Below, piece by piece: positions 33,461-45,600 of a DNA stretch of 64,000 bases. Within the stretch, counting starts at the first letter, position 1, and each line of letters begins with the position of its first letter. A program made the position numbers and the translations under genes. The notes below the pieces were generated by a model, which saw nothing but the letters and a program-made list of their open reading frames with translations, made no database searches and was not told the DNA's origin. Source of the DNA: Diospyros lotus (lineage: Eukaryota; Streptophyta; Magnoliopsida; Ericales; Ebenaceae); contig NC_068347.1 of NCBI RefSeq assembly GCF_014633365.1, positions 19,366,433 to 19,430,432 of the forward strand, written 5' to 3'.

Positions 33461-36400
33461 CTATTAATTATTATATTGAAAAATATTTCATTAATTATTA
33501 TTATTATTATTATATTCGGAAAGAGCATTAATATTCATTAAAATTTAACAAATAAAAGAAAATAAATATCATAAAAATATTACAGGTGTATAATAGGAAC
33601 TTACAGTTTCAGCCTTGGTGAAAATGAGGGACTTAACGCGATCGCAGATATTCTCGAGGACAAGGTCGTCCATGTGTTGAAATAATGGGACCTGAAAAAT
33701 GATTACAACATGCAATAAATAGAAAATAATGCTCATTATGGTTTACTTCCACCTTTCATTTTCATGTTCCTAACATGAAAATAACGACAGTTCGAAGACA
33801 CCATCGTTTTCCTTCTTCATAATTATCAATGATATTTCTTTATCTTCAATATTTTGTCTAAAGGGATGATAATTAATTTAACTTTAGTGTCACACCTTTT
33901 AATAAAAATTATCATTAATAGACAAGGAGACATGATATACATTGATTTTTGTTTTGTCCTTGTCCTAATAATATTAATCACAACAAAACATATCATTTTT
34001 AATTAATTTAAAATGAAGATGATATGTTGTTATACTGATAGAGGATGAGTGAGTGAGTGAGGCACCTGTCTAACCAAGTCGAGGCAGAGATGGTACTTGA
34101 TGTCCCGGCGGAGGCCCTCGGGGAGGTTGCGGATCATCTCACACTCATCAACGCCGCGCATCGCCGCCCACCGCTGCCGCTCGTAGTTTCGGACTCTCTG
34201 CCGGAATTCCGGCGGCAGCTGTCTCCTTCTCATCCACCACTCTATGTTCCTCATCTTCAGCTGCATTGCCTGTTTTTTTGAGGTCGTTGCATGCAAGAAC
34301 ACCTGCATCATTACATTACATAATTACATTCATTTCCATGCATTATAATTAATTCGTCTTCTTTATAATTAATTAATCCTTAATTATTATTATTATTATT
34401 ATTATATGATTTTATCTAAGTTTAGATTAATTAACTATATATGTACCTTGATATTTCCAATCAACATGGTGACCAACAGGAGACCACTGGTTAGAACTAT
34501 GATAATGAAGACAACCTCCAACCAATCTGTTGTGCTCTCCAAGTTCCCAAATGTACTGCATCACGTACATAAAACAGATCACACACACACTCACACATAT
34601 ATATTTGTCACGTTAAGAATATTATAATTAATCACAGCCTATTGCATAAAATCATAAAAGGATATTATGAATGTTAATAATTTGTTTTTTTTTTTTCCCC
34701 TTAAAATGAATCTGGTAGCGTGAATCTCATGTTGGCACAGTGCCCCATCAATCGATGTTCTTTAAGGTCACCTTTCAAAAAAAAGTAAAAAATGAAGGCC
34801 TTTCAAAACCTCTGGATGGCAAAACTTTAAGGGATTTGTCAAGACCGCGTGGGCCAGCTGTTTGGTGGATCGAGATAATAATGAAATTAAAATTAAATGA
34901 TAATAAAAAATACGTTTTTAAAATTGTTAATTCTGAAAAACAAAAACAATGAAAATACAAAATGAGAAAGGATGTATGTATGTATGTATGTATGTATGTA
35001 TGTATATACCTAAGAGTCATGAGACCCCAGAAGATGGGAAAGAGTATCTTCTCGAGACGGCTGTCGTTGGTGATGAGCTGAATGGTCCATTTATAAGCTC
35101 CGTAATGAAAGTTATCTTCGTTCTGATCAAGGCAGGCCGATCGAGCTTGCCGATTGTCTCCCCAGAGGAGCCTGGCTCCATCGCGCACGAAGCTTGCACT
35201 GCCGTAATAAATGGGGTCTTCACAGGCCAGTAGTTTAGGGTTGCATCCCTTCGTTTGCATGCATTGCTCCTTGAGGCATTTTGCTGCCCTCTGCACGCCT
35301 AGTAGGTACCAACACGCTCCCACTGCCTGCATCCCCCACCATATCAAATATATATATATATATATGTATATGCAAGTGTCTTATGGTGAGAGTTCTATTT
35401 TAGTTTATTGATTCAAAAATGTATGAGCATAATAGGATGATGGTTTTGTCTTGAGATATATAGTCATGAGATAGAAAAGTGACCCAAATGTAAAATTATT
35501 TCTCTTCATAACATATAACATAAGCTCTTTTGTATATCACAATGCTTATAATTAAATGCTGTATAATTAAGCATCTATTCTATTATATTAATATAAAAAG
35601 ACAAGATTTGGTTTGCCAATCTTGTTAAACTTTTTTTATTTTTAAAATATTCTTTAATATCTTATTTAAAAAATAAGCATTAACTATGTTAATAAGATTT
35701 AAATTTAGGATCCCCTTCAATTACTATAAACTTGTGAACAATTTTATTATATATTATAGAAAAATTTATTTTATCTAAAATTTACCTTAGAAATAAAAGC
35801 CAAACTATCAATAACTATCTTCATTTGAAATTTTTGATATATATGCATTTCCATCTTGCGGATTGCATGGAAATATAAATGGAACATATATACGATATGA
35901 AACTGAACGAAAACGGAAAAATAGTTAGTATTTTCCAAAAAAGTAGGAAATGAATATACAGTAAAACATATAAATAAAAAATATAAGGTCATTTTTATAA
36001 ATATAATTTTTAATATAAAAAATTATAAAAATGTAGTTGTTTAATCAAACATAAACACGAGATCTTTCATCCATTCAAGTAAATATAAACACAAGTTTTA
36101 TATATTATCAATGAATCAAAACTTAATAATTAAAAAACAAACAATAAATTAAAAAAAAAAATAATTAGATAGAACACAATTTATGAAAGTTCATCTACTT
36201 CCTTGTCATTCTCTTTCTCTATGATTATATATTTTAGTAATAGCAACCGCAACATACACATAAATCAATCAAACCTATCATGCCCAAACCCAAAAAAATA
36301 CCTATTAAATTACTCACAAACATACATACATTCATAAATATCCTCAGTGCTATATATATATATATATATATATACTCATAGATGGTGGTTTTTGCGATCC

Positions 36401-39400
36401 TTGATCACTAGTGGAAGACGAGAAGATGGAACAAGTTGTGGTCACCAATTGAAAAGCTAAGAGAAGGTGGTTTGTTATGATTGTCGGTTGCCAATGAGAA
36501 GACAAATAGATGACAAAATGGAAGAAGATGGAAGGACAACAACAAAATGATGGAACGACAACAAACAGAGGAAAGTTAGGGCTAAAAGTTATCCCAAAAT
36601 AAAAAAGGAAGAACAAGATTCTGGTTTAAACTAATTAAATCTTAGTTACAGGCGAAATTTTATCCATCTCTAATGTAATCACTAAATATATGAAATGTGT
36701 GTCCAATTTTTTTTCAAAAATTAAAAAAAAAAGGTCTAAAAACATAATTTTAGTGTTTTTTTTTTTTTTTTTTGAAGTTCAGGATGCGAAATGTTACAAA
36801 AAAAATTGAAATTGTTTAGTTTCGACATTTTTGTGTATCAGAGTTCAAATCTCTCAATGTAAGATATAAAACTTTACGTATACACATCCTAATCTCTACC
36901 TTCTAACCCTTTTTGAAAAGGTGCGAAAAAGAAAGGATAGTTATTTTAGTATAGATCCAAGAGCCATGCTATTCGTATTTGGGGAGGGGGAGAGGGGTTT
37001 ATAGGTGGATGTTCTCACAATAAATTGGAGGACTTATCATGATAAATTTGTGATATATTCTCTCATCTCATATCTCTCCCTTTCCCCCCCCCCCCTAACA
37101 ACCTCTCATCTCTCTCCCATTTCCCCTCTTGAGCAACCACTCATCTCTCTCTCCTCTTTCCCCTCTAGCACCGCTTCTCACAGACTTTCTTTCGTTGCTG
37201 CCTCACCCTCGTTGCTCAACACCCACTGCTACCTTGCCCTCGTCACTCGACTCCAGCCACTGCATCCTCACCTGATTGATCGTTGTTGCCTTCCTCGCCC
37301 TCCCCCCACTCGTTTCCTACTGCATCCTCGCCTGGTCACCTCACCTTTCACGATGAGGGCGAGGAGGGTAAGAGTGAGGCGGGCAGCGAGGGTGAGAGGG
37401 AAGCGGGCAACGTCTGGTCGCAAGAGCAGCAAGGGCAAGGCGATCGGTTAGGCAAGGATGCAGTGCGGGCAGTGAGTGTGAGGCAGTAAACGACGATGTG
37501 CGACAAGGTCGAGGGCGAGGTAGCAGTTGTCGGCGAGGATGAGGTAGTGACGAGCAACAAGATGAAGGTGTGTGAGAAGCGGTGCTAGAGAGGGAAGGGA
37601 AGAGAAAATAGAGTAAAGGATAAAATAGTCAATGTGAGAAGAGAAGAAGGGGCAAAATAGTCATTTAAATTCCTATAAACTCCCTTGTAAAAATTCTATA
37701 TGTACAAATAACATTATTCTAGATGAAATTAGCATATTAGGTCTGCTCATGTGGATAAAACTATAATTCTTTAGAGTTAAAAAGTAAAAAAATATAAAAT
37801 TATAAATTTGCCTCAATCTGAAAGGATAGACACAAAATCACTTTTGTCAACAAAATAAAATATTTTATTTAAAATGTTATTTGGGCATTTAATTATAATA
37901 TTTTTAGTGATATTTATATATTAATGTATTATATATTTTTATTGCTGTGATATAACATATAACATATTAATATACAATGTTACCAAAACTAACAAAAACT
38001 GTATATCTAAATAACATTTTCGAATTTTATTTACCAATACAACATGTTCCATCTTCAACCGCAACAGGACTTATTGTTTATTCATTAGATATTGACTGGA
38101 AACATCAAAGATTAGTTGAACTTTTAATAATGAACTGTTTGTTAGCATTTTTGTGGTTGGTAGTGTACCCTTTCGGTAGGCCATCGGCCACGGGCCATTG
38201 GCCATTGCCGAGCAATACAAACTTTTTTAAGATAATATTTTTTAAAATAAGTAAAATAAAATTATATTAAAATAAATCAAGATATAAAATAATGAAGATA
38301 AGATTGAAAAATATTTTAATATTTTTATTAGATTATTTGTTAAAATTTTTAAAATACACTAAAAACTATATTTTTTCTTTTTATATGTTTGTTAAAATAC
38401 TTATAATAAGTATCGAGATAATTTTTTTTTTTATTAAAATATCTTTATTCTCAAATTTATTCAAAACTTTTTGCAACGGAGGTGACAACCTTTTACAAAG
38501 TAGGAAGATGAAAGCAAAAAGAAAGAAATGAAGATGAAAGAAAGTAAGATGAACAAGAAGGGTGAGAGTTTTATGAGTTTGAGGATATATTGATTATTTT
38601 TATTAATTTATAAAATTTCAGATAAATTTATTTGGAGAGGGGAGAGATAAATTTATTTATAAAATTTTATATAAGAAATCACGTGATTTTTTTTCAGTAA
38701 GTTATCAGATAAATTTAACAAATATTTTTTATATTTCACTTTTTTTAATTCATATACTGATTAACAAACATTACCTAAAATCACTATCTATCTCGTCATT
38801 GATTAAAAAGAAGAATTGTGTTGCAACTAATTAAATACGCGTGGGTCCAAATATTATTCATTTTTCTTTTGAAATTCATAACCCGCGGGGCTCATGATAT
38901 TAACAATTTTATGGGACCATGATCACATGGCATCAATGACTTAGTTCTAACGAATATATACTATATATAATTAAGAAGCAAACAAATATCACAGAAAATA
39001 AAGCTTACATGGGAAGCGACGAAATACGCGATCATGTTGAGAGCAATACCCCACCAAACAGTGCCAAAGATATAACCCGACAGGTTTTGCATGCGACGCA
39101 AGAGGCACACTGAATGGTAAATCTTTGGCAAATATTGGAAGAGAAACATTATCAAGAACAGTGTCATCACCGCTGTCGTCGACCCCTTCTCCAACAATGC
39201 TGGAATTGCCACCCACAGAACCACCTGCATGCAAATTTATCCATTTTTTTTTTTTTTAAAAAGTTCATTAATTACCAAAAGGATTTGAGGGGCACAGCCG
39301 AGAGGGAGTCTTATAATAATGAAGGCCACAACAAGCGACCAAATCCAGTGTCTTGAATTCAATCTTATCAGAAACAGACAGCACATTCTAGAAGAAGATC

Positions 39401-40513
39401 TATTTTATATATATATAGTTATATATATATATATATTGAAGCATTCTGGTTCACAAAATTAGTACGAAGAAAAGACACAGATGGCAGATGCATCACATGC
39501 TTCTTATGCCGTACGTGTAATGGCGACTGCACCTGTGGTTAGCGTACAGAAAACCTTAACCACCAGCTGCCCGTTGCCCTTCACTCATCACTACTGTACT
39601 AGCTTGCCGTACATGATTGATTCAAAACCCAGAACCCAGATTTTATTTATTTTTTATTTTGCTAATTTGATGCAAAACCCTGACAGTAAAAAGGTTTCTT
39701 ACTGGACAACCATATAGTTCACTAAATACTTAATATAACTGTAATATAATATTATTTATATTACGGTGATATTGAATATAAAAAATAATTTTTAACAAAA
39801 TTTAAAACTAAAAATAGAGTTCCTTGCCTGGCTCAGGCATGAAATGCAAAGCCTGGAATGCTGATCTTGTCAATTACAACAAGGTGACGAAATTCTTCTG
39901 TATGTGCTATACATGTAGTGCAGTAGATGGTAGATTAATGCTTGCTTACCTGTGGCAGTGGGAGGATGACGAAGAGATCAAAGAAGAACCCCTTCTTGGA
40001 CCTCAAATATCTGAGCGCCACTGTTCGAGGGTTCTTGTCGGCGAGCCGGCTCCTCCCGCCGTCGGCGCCCACGGCGGAGTAAGAGCGCTTGGTCATCTTG
40101 AGCTGGAGCCACATGTTGCAGACGTGCAAGACGTCGGTCATGCAGCGGAGGACGGTGACGGTGACTGCGAACCAGCCGTCGACGAAGAGGCACATGCAGT
40201 TGTCGCTGATGGAGAGGGCGTAGAAGAAGAGCGGGTCCACGAAGAGGCCGGTGGCTGACACCAGCAGGAACACCCGGTTCCATTCCTGAACCCAGGCGGC
40301 GCCCGGGTCCAAAACTCCCCCCAGCCACCACCTCCGGCTGCGGCCACCGCACGCGGTGGTTTTCTGGCTGGGAAAGCTCTCGTCGTCGTTCTCTAATTCA
40401 TCTTCTACTTCTGGTTCTTCTTCTTCTTCGTCATCGTCGTCATCATATTCAGTAATGGTGCTGTCGCTACTGCAATTAATGGAATTATGAGGATTGGGAT
40501 AATGACTGGCCAT
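32945..40513 (-). CDS. CNGC4: cyclic nucleotide-gated ion channel, CNGC4-like (7 exons, 681 aa)
   Basis: This is a plasma-membrane cation channel of the plant CNGC family, group IVb. In Arabidopsis, CNGC4 acts with CNGC2 in calcium signalling during immunity. CDS = complement of 39950-40513, 39009-39224, 35010-35326, 34447-34555, 34066-34302, 33605-33691 and 32945-33460, totalling 2,046 bp. All six introns are GT-AG and all joins keep frame. The order is an acidic N-terminus (about residues 20-45), six membrane segments, and a pore with STFGN where many CNGCs have GQN. The C-linker and cyclic nucleotide-binding domain follow, with GPGNFSGDELLSW, then an IQ motif (AIQLAWRRYKHR). The length fits the family (around 690). 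No disabling mutation is seen. The start chosen is MASHYPN; an in-frame ATG lies 51 codons upstream. Confidence 0.95.
33605..33691 (-). CDS. CNGC4: CNGC4-like exon 6
   Basis: 29 codons, VPLFQHMDDLVLENICDRVK to SLIFTKAET. It is the start of the cyclic nucleotide-binding domain. Acceptor TTTTCAG|GTCCC and donor ACT|GTAAGT. Too short to appear as an independent ORF, but its fit with the flanking exons is exact. Confidence 0.92.
34066..34302 (-). CDS. CNGC4: CNGC4-like exon 5
   Basis: 79 codons, opening VFLHATTSKKQAMQLKMR and ending YHLCLDLVRQ. This is the C-linker that couples nucleotide binding to the gate, with FRQRVRNYERQRWAAMRG and LPEGLRRDIK. Both splice sites are canonical. Confidence 0.93.
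34447..34555 (-). CDS. CNGC4: CNGC4-like exon 4
   Basis: 109 bp. It encodes the pore and S6: STFGNLESTTDWLE followed by the hydrophobic VVFIIIVLTSGLLLVTMLIG and GNIK. The exon is short and continuous frames run past both splice sites on neither side, so it is easily missed by ORF-based methods. Acceptor TGCAG|T and donor AAG|GTACAT are canonical. Confidence 0.92.
34975..35008. repeat. TATG microsatellite adjoining a splice donor
   Basis: About seven to eight tandem TATG/GTAT units lie in intron 3, ending at the GTATAT donor of exon 3. The donor itself belongs to the repeat-like sequence. Confidence 0.9.
35010..35326 (-). CDS. CNGC4: CNGC4-like exon 3
   Basis: 317 bp, opening AVGACWYLLGVQRAAKCLKE. 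It covers the cysteine-rich extracellular loop between S5 and the pore and reaches FPIFWGLMTL at the pore entrance. It ends in phase 2 (AG|T). The donor GTATAT is immediately followed on the minus strand by a long ACAT microsatellite. Confidence 0.93.
35327..39008 (-). other. CNGC4-like intron 2 (3.68 kb)
   Basis: Much longer than the other introns (144-725 bp). It is AT-rich, with TA microsatellites at about 35347-35364 and 36350-36374, a fold-back repeat at about 36966-37720, and a GC-rich near-palindrome at about 38170-38205. Small frames inside (for example 37977-38270) do not resemble known proteins, and I do not annotate them. Confidence 0.8.
36966..37720. mobile_element. fold-back / long-inverted-repeat element in the intron
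   Basis: The outer ends match in inverse orientation: ATGCTATTCGTATTT with AGGGGTTTATAGG on the left, and the complement ATGTTATTTGTAC with AGGGAGTTTATAGG on the right. An inner block CCCTCTAGCACCGCTTCTCACA (written here only as its core, 37161-37182) pairs with the complement of 37571-37594. The arms are pyrimidine-rich on the left and purine-rich on the right. The long frames in it arise from this composition. The target duplication is not clear, so the family is unassigned. Confidence 0.6.
39009..39224 (-). CDS. CNGC4: CNGC4-like exon 2
   Basis: 72 codons, opening VVLWVAIPALLEKG and ending MIAYFVASH. It spans the S3-S5 region, including the voltage-sensor-like S4 stretch and LSGYIFGTVWWGIALN. 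Acceptor GCAG|GTGG and donor CAT|GTAAGC are both canonical, and the exon is in phase 0 at both ends. Confidence 0.93.
39950..40513 (-). CDS. CNGC4: CNGC4-like exon 1
   Basis: 188 codons. It encodes the acidic N-terminal tail, then VLDPGAAWVQEWNRVFLLV and the first transmembrane segments (SATGLFVDPLFFY, MCLFVDGWFAVTVTVLR), and ends in FFFDLFVILPLPQ. The donor is CAG|GTAAGC at 39950/39949. The acidic run is encoded by GAA/GAT triplet repeats at about 40400-40450. Confidence 0.93.
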
Positions 40514-40730
40514 GAAGAGAAGGTTGGCATAAGAGTGGGTCTCTGGGGCTGATGAGGAAGGGAATATATGCACGGATTTTGAGAGGTTATTGGATTGAAG
40601 GAAACATGTTCGAAAGATACACAATAATTGAAGAGGAGGAGCTGGAACCAAGATCAGATAAACCAAAGAGAGAGCGAGAGAGAGCCGACTTTACAAGATT
40701 GCCCCTTTAATAACTATATTATAATTTCGC
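40514..40730 (-). promoter_or_regulatory. candidate 5' UTR and promoter of the CNGC4-like gene
   Basis: On the minus strand a CT-rich stretch (CTCTCTCTCGCTCTCTCTTT, about 40665-40684) lies about 160 bp upstream of the chosen ATG. A TATA-like TTATAATATAG is at about 40715-40725, roughly 40 bp above the CT-rich stretch. This spacing is reasonable for a plant core promoter with a pyrimidine-rich initiator region. An upstream in-frame ATG (40664-40666) lies inside the presumed 5' UTR. Confidence 0.35.
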
Positions 40731-42360
40731 AGGCATTTAATTTAATGGCTAAAAAATGAAAATTATATCATTACCATATATATATATTTTTGTGTAAAAT
40801 ATATCATCAAAAAAATAATATAAATGCTACATGTATGGATTACTTTTATGAGAGTTCTTCAAATAAAACAATAATTTTTCTAGTTACTATTTGCTTTTAG
40901 AAAGTATCTTTATTCCAATTTTTTTTAAGATTATGTTAATAAGGCACTCGTTAAATTGTTACCCAAACTTAATGATACCTTTTTTTTTTTACTTTACTTT
41001 ATAAGCTGCATTAGAAATTGGGTCAATCAGTTGGGTACAATCAGTTGCTTTATAAGTGATTCAGTGAAAAAGTTAATAGTTAGGATGGTTACTAAAGTGA
41101 TAAAATGTCTTAGAAATTCCCAAAAAAAAAAAAAAAAAATTACAATTTGATAACACCAGGGTGTGTCGTGGCTCTTTCACATTAATAGTAGAGAATGATA
41201 GGCCTCAAAATATCAGACATAATTATTATAATCTAAAAGCCTGGCATCTTCTATCATTTCATGCAACTGCAATGTTAACTCATGGCTCATTATTGACTAA
41301 TGACAAGGACAAAAGTTGAACCCTTTACGTGCGCCCTCTCTGTGGATCCATTCCCACCTGGTTATGTGCAATGTCTTGCACTTAATTTGCACATTGCGAT
41401 TCCCTCCTTTTTTGACTCTTTAAACACTAAGAACTCTAAAGATTCGCATGGATCCTAATGACTTTTGAAGAGTCGAGCTATATATATAGAGATCGATGAT
41501 TCCGCTTAATACGTAATCATCGATATATTTATTAATTAGAATAAGAAAAATGGGTTTCAAATGGTTGATTATTAGATCCACGAAGATAAAAGTTATGAAT
41601 TTGAGCAAGCAATGGACGGGACCAAATTAAGGGGAAAGGAAGTAGGGGATAAATTTGGAAATATAAAAAAAAAAAAGGATATAGTGAGAGAAGGAAGGGG
41701 TCTCAATCGGGGTGGCCAATAAGTTCGAGGGACGTTCGTTCCTTGCAGTTTCCTATGTTTTGTTTGATAGTCCATCAATAATCTCAAGCTGCAGAGTGTT
41801 GGTTACGAAAGCAACGTCGGTTCAGCCAAATTCTGGTACACCGCGTTTGGATGCGAGGACGTTTCTGGAGTCTCGCTGTGGTGTTTTTCCTTCCAAGTTG
41901 CCATCTTCGTATTACAACTAGATGGGGGGGCCCACACCCCCTAAATTTTAGAAGAATCCATTTTGAATTCGTGATTTCGTACTAAATTTAATATATAAAG
42001 ATATATATATATATAAGCACTTAGAACTCTTAAATTCCGAATTTAACTGATATATTCTGTTCAGAATTTATTATTTAATTAATTGTATTTTTAAAATATG
42101 CCTTACACATATAATAAGGGAAACAGTGGAGTAGCCTCACTATAATATTTTTGGGCTCGTGAAAGGCCTAACTTAATTATGTTTGCTGATTTGGGGCGTA
42201 AGCCTACGAATATATCCCTGCGAAAATAATGTATAGGTATGGAAAAGTTGGTAATCCATCCGAAGAATTAGAGTGTGATGATTGGAACTATTGAAAATTC
42301 TAGAATAGCTCAAATTTGAGGATTTGGCTTCAAGCGAGAGGGGACCAAAACGTCAAGGCC
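40731..42360. other. no gene recognised
   Basis: AT-rich sequence with an A-run at about 41120-41138 and TA-rich stretches near 42000. The frame at 41712-41921 has no recognisable motif. The block 41600-41930 is more GC-rich than its surroundings but matches nothing else in the window by eye. Confidence 0.5.
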
Positions 42361-42614
42361 CGTCATCTAACAACCTAGACTTGCACCAAGAATCACGTCC
42401 AACTATCCAGATGGTCTCATCCTAGCCACACTAGTTGCAGAGTCTATCTATATAAAGATGTGGTGACAAAGGTAATAGAGAATTAGCTCCAATTCCACAT
42501 GATCTACCTCAACCATAGAAATAGAGCATTAGCTCCAATCTCAGGCCCCGTCATCAAACAACATAGACTTGCATCAAGAATCATGTCCAACTATCTAGAT
42601 GGTCTCATCTTAGT
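42361..42614 (+). repeat. 188-bp tandem repeat, first part
   Basis: A unit beginning CGTCATC starts at 42361 and again at 42549, and a third copy starts at about 46789, giving a period near 188 bp. The second unit is split by the LTR at 42615-46662. Each unit combines a segment not found in the 3' LTR of the local copia element with about 60 bp equivalent to the start of that LTR (ATAGAGCATCAGCTCCAAT-like). Confidence 0.82.
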
Positions 42615-45600
42615 TGTAATACTCGAGAAATTCTTAAGATTACAAACGGGATTTTACGAAGGGTATAAGCGAAATTTTCGAAAAAATGAGGTTATATGGT
42701 ACACTATCACAGTTTTAAATGACCGAATTGACCTCAGGGAGTGCCCCAAACCCTAGATGTTTAAGAAAAATGATATAGTATTGACGAGTGATTCGAGACA
42801 TAATCTTAGGTGTCAAAAGAAATTGGATCGGGAACAGTTTTTGGTACAGTTGTGGATCAGGCTGAAAAATCGAATCAACGTAGAAAACTTTCAAAAAGTC
42901 AACGGAGTGTTTGGAAGACCAATACTTTATATGTAGAACAACTTTTAAGCGATTTCGGGTTGAAATGAAAGGACTTAGGGTCAAATCGATTAATCGGGCC
43001 AAAGTGTAATTTATTAATTTTGCCCGAGGGAGGTCAAAAAGATAGTTTTTCAAAAATTTCAAGGATGAAATGAAGATTACAAAATTTGTGGGCCTTAGCG
43101 GTATTGTTAGAAAGATCAAGGGCTTCAAGGAAAAGGGTAAGCTGAGGTTGGAAATTAGTTAGGGGGCCAAAGTGTAAATAATCAAAAAGTAGTGTGAACA
43201 CAACCAAAAATGGTCGCCGCACTACTATCGCATGTGGAGCCATTTTCGACGATGGGACAGTCGAGGTAGGGCTTGGGAAAGGCTGTATACGACGTGGGGA
43301 TGCTTGGGGGCCAAGTCTTGGCCTCTGATTGGTTGAAAAATGGCCGGATTTCACCTATAAATAGCTAGGTTTTCGGCCGAAACTTAGCACACAAATTACT
43401 GGCGATTGAGAGTGATTTGAAGAGAGTAGATAAAGGGATTTTGATCCTTGCATCAAGGGGAGAAATTTTGGTGCGATTTGGAGTTGGATTAAAGCTAGTT
43501 CGAAGCTCGACCGGAAAGCACGAGGCGGTCGTCGGGGGCTGACCTGTGATTGCCTGTTTGGAGCATTTTTCGGTGAGTTTTCGAGTATCAAGTGGTGCCG
43601 TTGGGATCGACTAAGTGAGGGCTTGAAAGGGGTGTGCTCAGATCGGGCATCGGAGGAGTCGCCGGCGGCCGTAAGCGAGGAAGAAGAACGGGGAGTGAGT
43701 TCGTGCCACACTTCACGCGTAGACACGCGCTTGGCGCGTGAGGGCGCATGGCATAGGGGAAGTGTTGAGGCTCGAGCTTGAGTATAAAGTACAGGTGTTT
43801 GAGGTTTGGCACGCAAATTGAGGTCATGCATGAGAATCAAGGCATTCCGAATACTTTCAAAGTGAGTGTTTGCCCCCAAACTTGTTTTATTCTGAGTAGT
43901 TATATCCTAAAAACTTGATATTTGTTCTACCTAAATATGTTATGATCTCATACAAAATGGTTTTGTTGCATGCCAACGGTAGCCGGTGACGGTTGGTTTC
44001 ATGTGGGATGTTCGTCCCAAAATATTTTATACATGTGCGATGTATTTTATAAAATGTTATTTATATGATGCATTGAGTTGTGATATACGGCATTGTCATG
44101 CGTTTTGTGTTGTTCCCATGAGATGTTAGCCGGGAATGTTGTCTGGATAGTGTAGCCATAATTCCCCAAGGGTGTTGTCGGAATAATATATAGGGTATCT
44201 TGTACTAGTGTGCATACCAGGATAACCACGCGCCTAGGTTTCTGTGCCAGGCCATATGGCCAAGGAAGTTGCACTAGGACGACTAGTAGTCCATATGGGA
44301 TATGAGTTGGGATTGGGTAATTGATTAGTGATCAATTTTGTAAAAATTTTATTATAATTTCACCCTTATTTTAATATTAAAATGGTTTAAATTGAATATT
44401 ATTATGCATTTTGTGATTTTGTGCATGTTTAAAACTATTAATATAAAAATATATATAAAATATAAAAAAATAAATATAATAAATATAATATTATAATATT
44501 AAGGAAGGCTCAAACCCAACACAAGGAAGGCCCAAGCCCAAAATAAGAAAGGCACAAGCCCAAGCCCAACACAAGGAAGGCCCAAGCCCAAAAATATGAA
44601 AAGTCCAAGTCTCACAAATTGATGACATCATTGCTTACATTATGGGTTAGAATGACATCATCGCTTACATCATGGGTTGGAATGATGTCATCGCTTACAT
44701 CAAGTCATGAAGTTTCAAGAACTACACTTTGGCTCGGACTTCTTAAGTAATTAGATATTTTATTTATCTTTGTAATTTTAAATTAGGTATTTTGTTTTTC
44801 TTTAGATATTTTGTATTATTAAATTATATAATTGAGTAGTCTCCATTGCATCTTTTAGCCTATAAATAGAGCACTTGGGGTGCATTTGTAACCATTCAAT
44901 TTTCTTATAATGAAAGCATAGTTGTGTTCTTAAGATTTCTCTCTCAAATTTTTCACTTTAATTTTTATATAGTTTCGTTCTTAGAATTTCTTTCTCAAAT
45001 CTTCAACTTTTGTTTCCACATAGTTGTATTATGTTATTCATATTATTTTTTTATTATATACCACCTATATGGTCGGTTGAATATTATCTTTAAATATTGT
45101 CTTTCAATTATATACCGCCTATATGGTCGGTTAAAAAATTGTCTTTTAAATACTGTCTTTTAATTCTCGTCATTTAAATTCCTACCAATTTATTTTAAAA
45201 TGAAGATGAGTAGCTAAATCCAATCTTGGGTTAAGGCAAGAACAGTGTCCAACGCCAATGATTCCCAAAGAAAGCTATGCTTCAAATGTGTAATATTAAT
45301 CTGATTTAATTTGAGCAGTGTGTATATAGTGTATCTTTGAGTTTGGATTGGAGTATAAACCTAACTTAGAATTTCCATGCCACGTATGGAGATTGCTAGA
45401 TCTGGAAATGTTTTCATACCCAAGTCAAAATGATTAATCTGTATCTATAAATTCTGTTTGTGGAATATAGTTCAATTTATAGTAATTGTTTAACTTAGAA
45501 TTTTCATGCCATGTATGGATATTGCTTAAACAAGAATTATCATTATCTTAAACTAAAATTACTGACAGATATGCAAAACTTAATTCAGATAAATATTACC

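Noticed and set aside
37005..37451. 148-codon ORF in CNGC4 intron 2
   Set aside because: It arises from the pyrimidine- and purine-rich arms of the fold-back element and has no domain.
39824..40258. 144-codon ORF on the plus strand
   Set aside because: It is antisense to CNGC4 exon 1 and reads as a compositional shadow of that coding sequence.
41712..41921. Possible small host gene downstream of the CNGC4 promoter
   Set aside because: 69 codons, no motif, no recognisable splice structure or homology by eye; left unannotated.
43034..43879. Proline-rich minus-strand ORFs of 106-174 codons
   Set aside because: They are located within a solo LTR, have no recognised motif, and overlap alternative frames.
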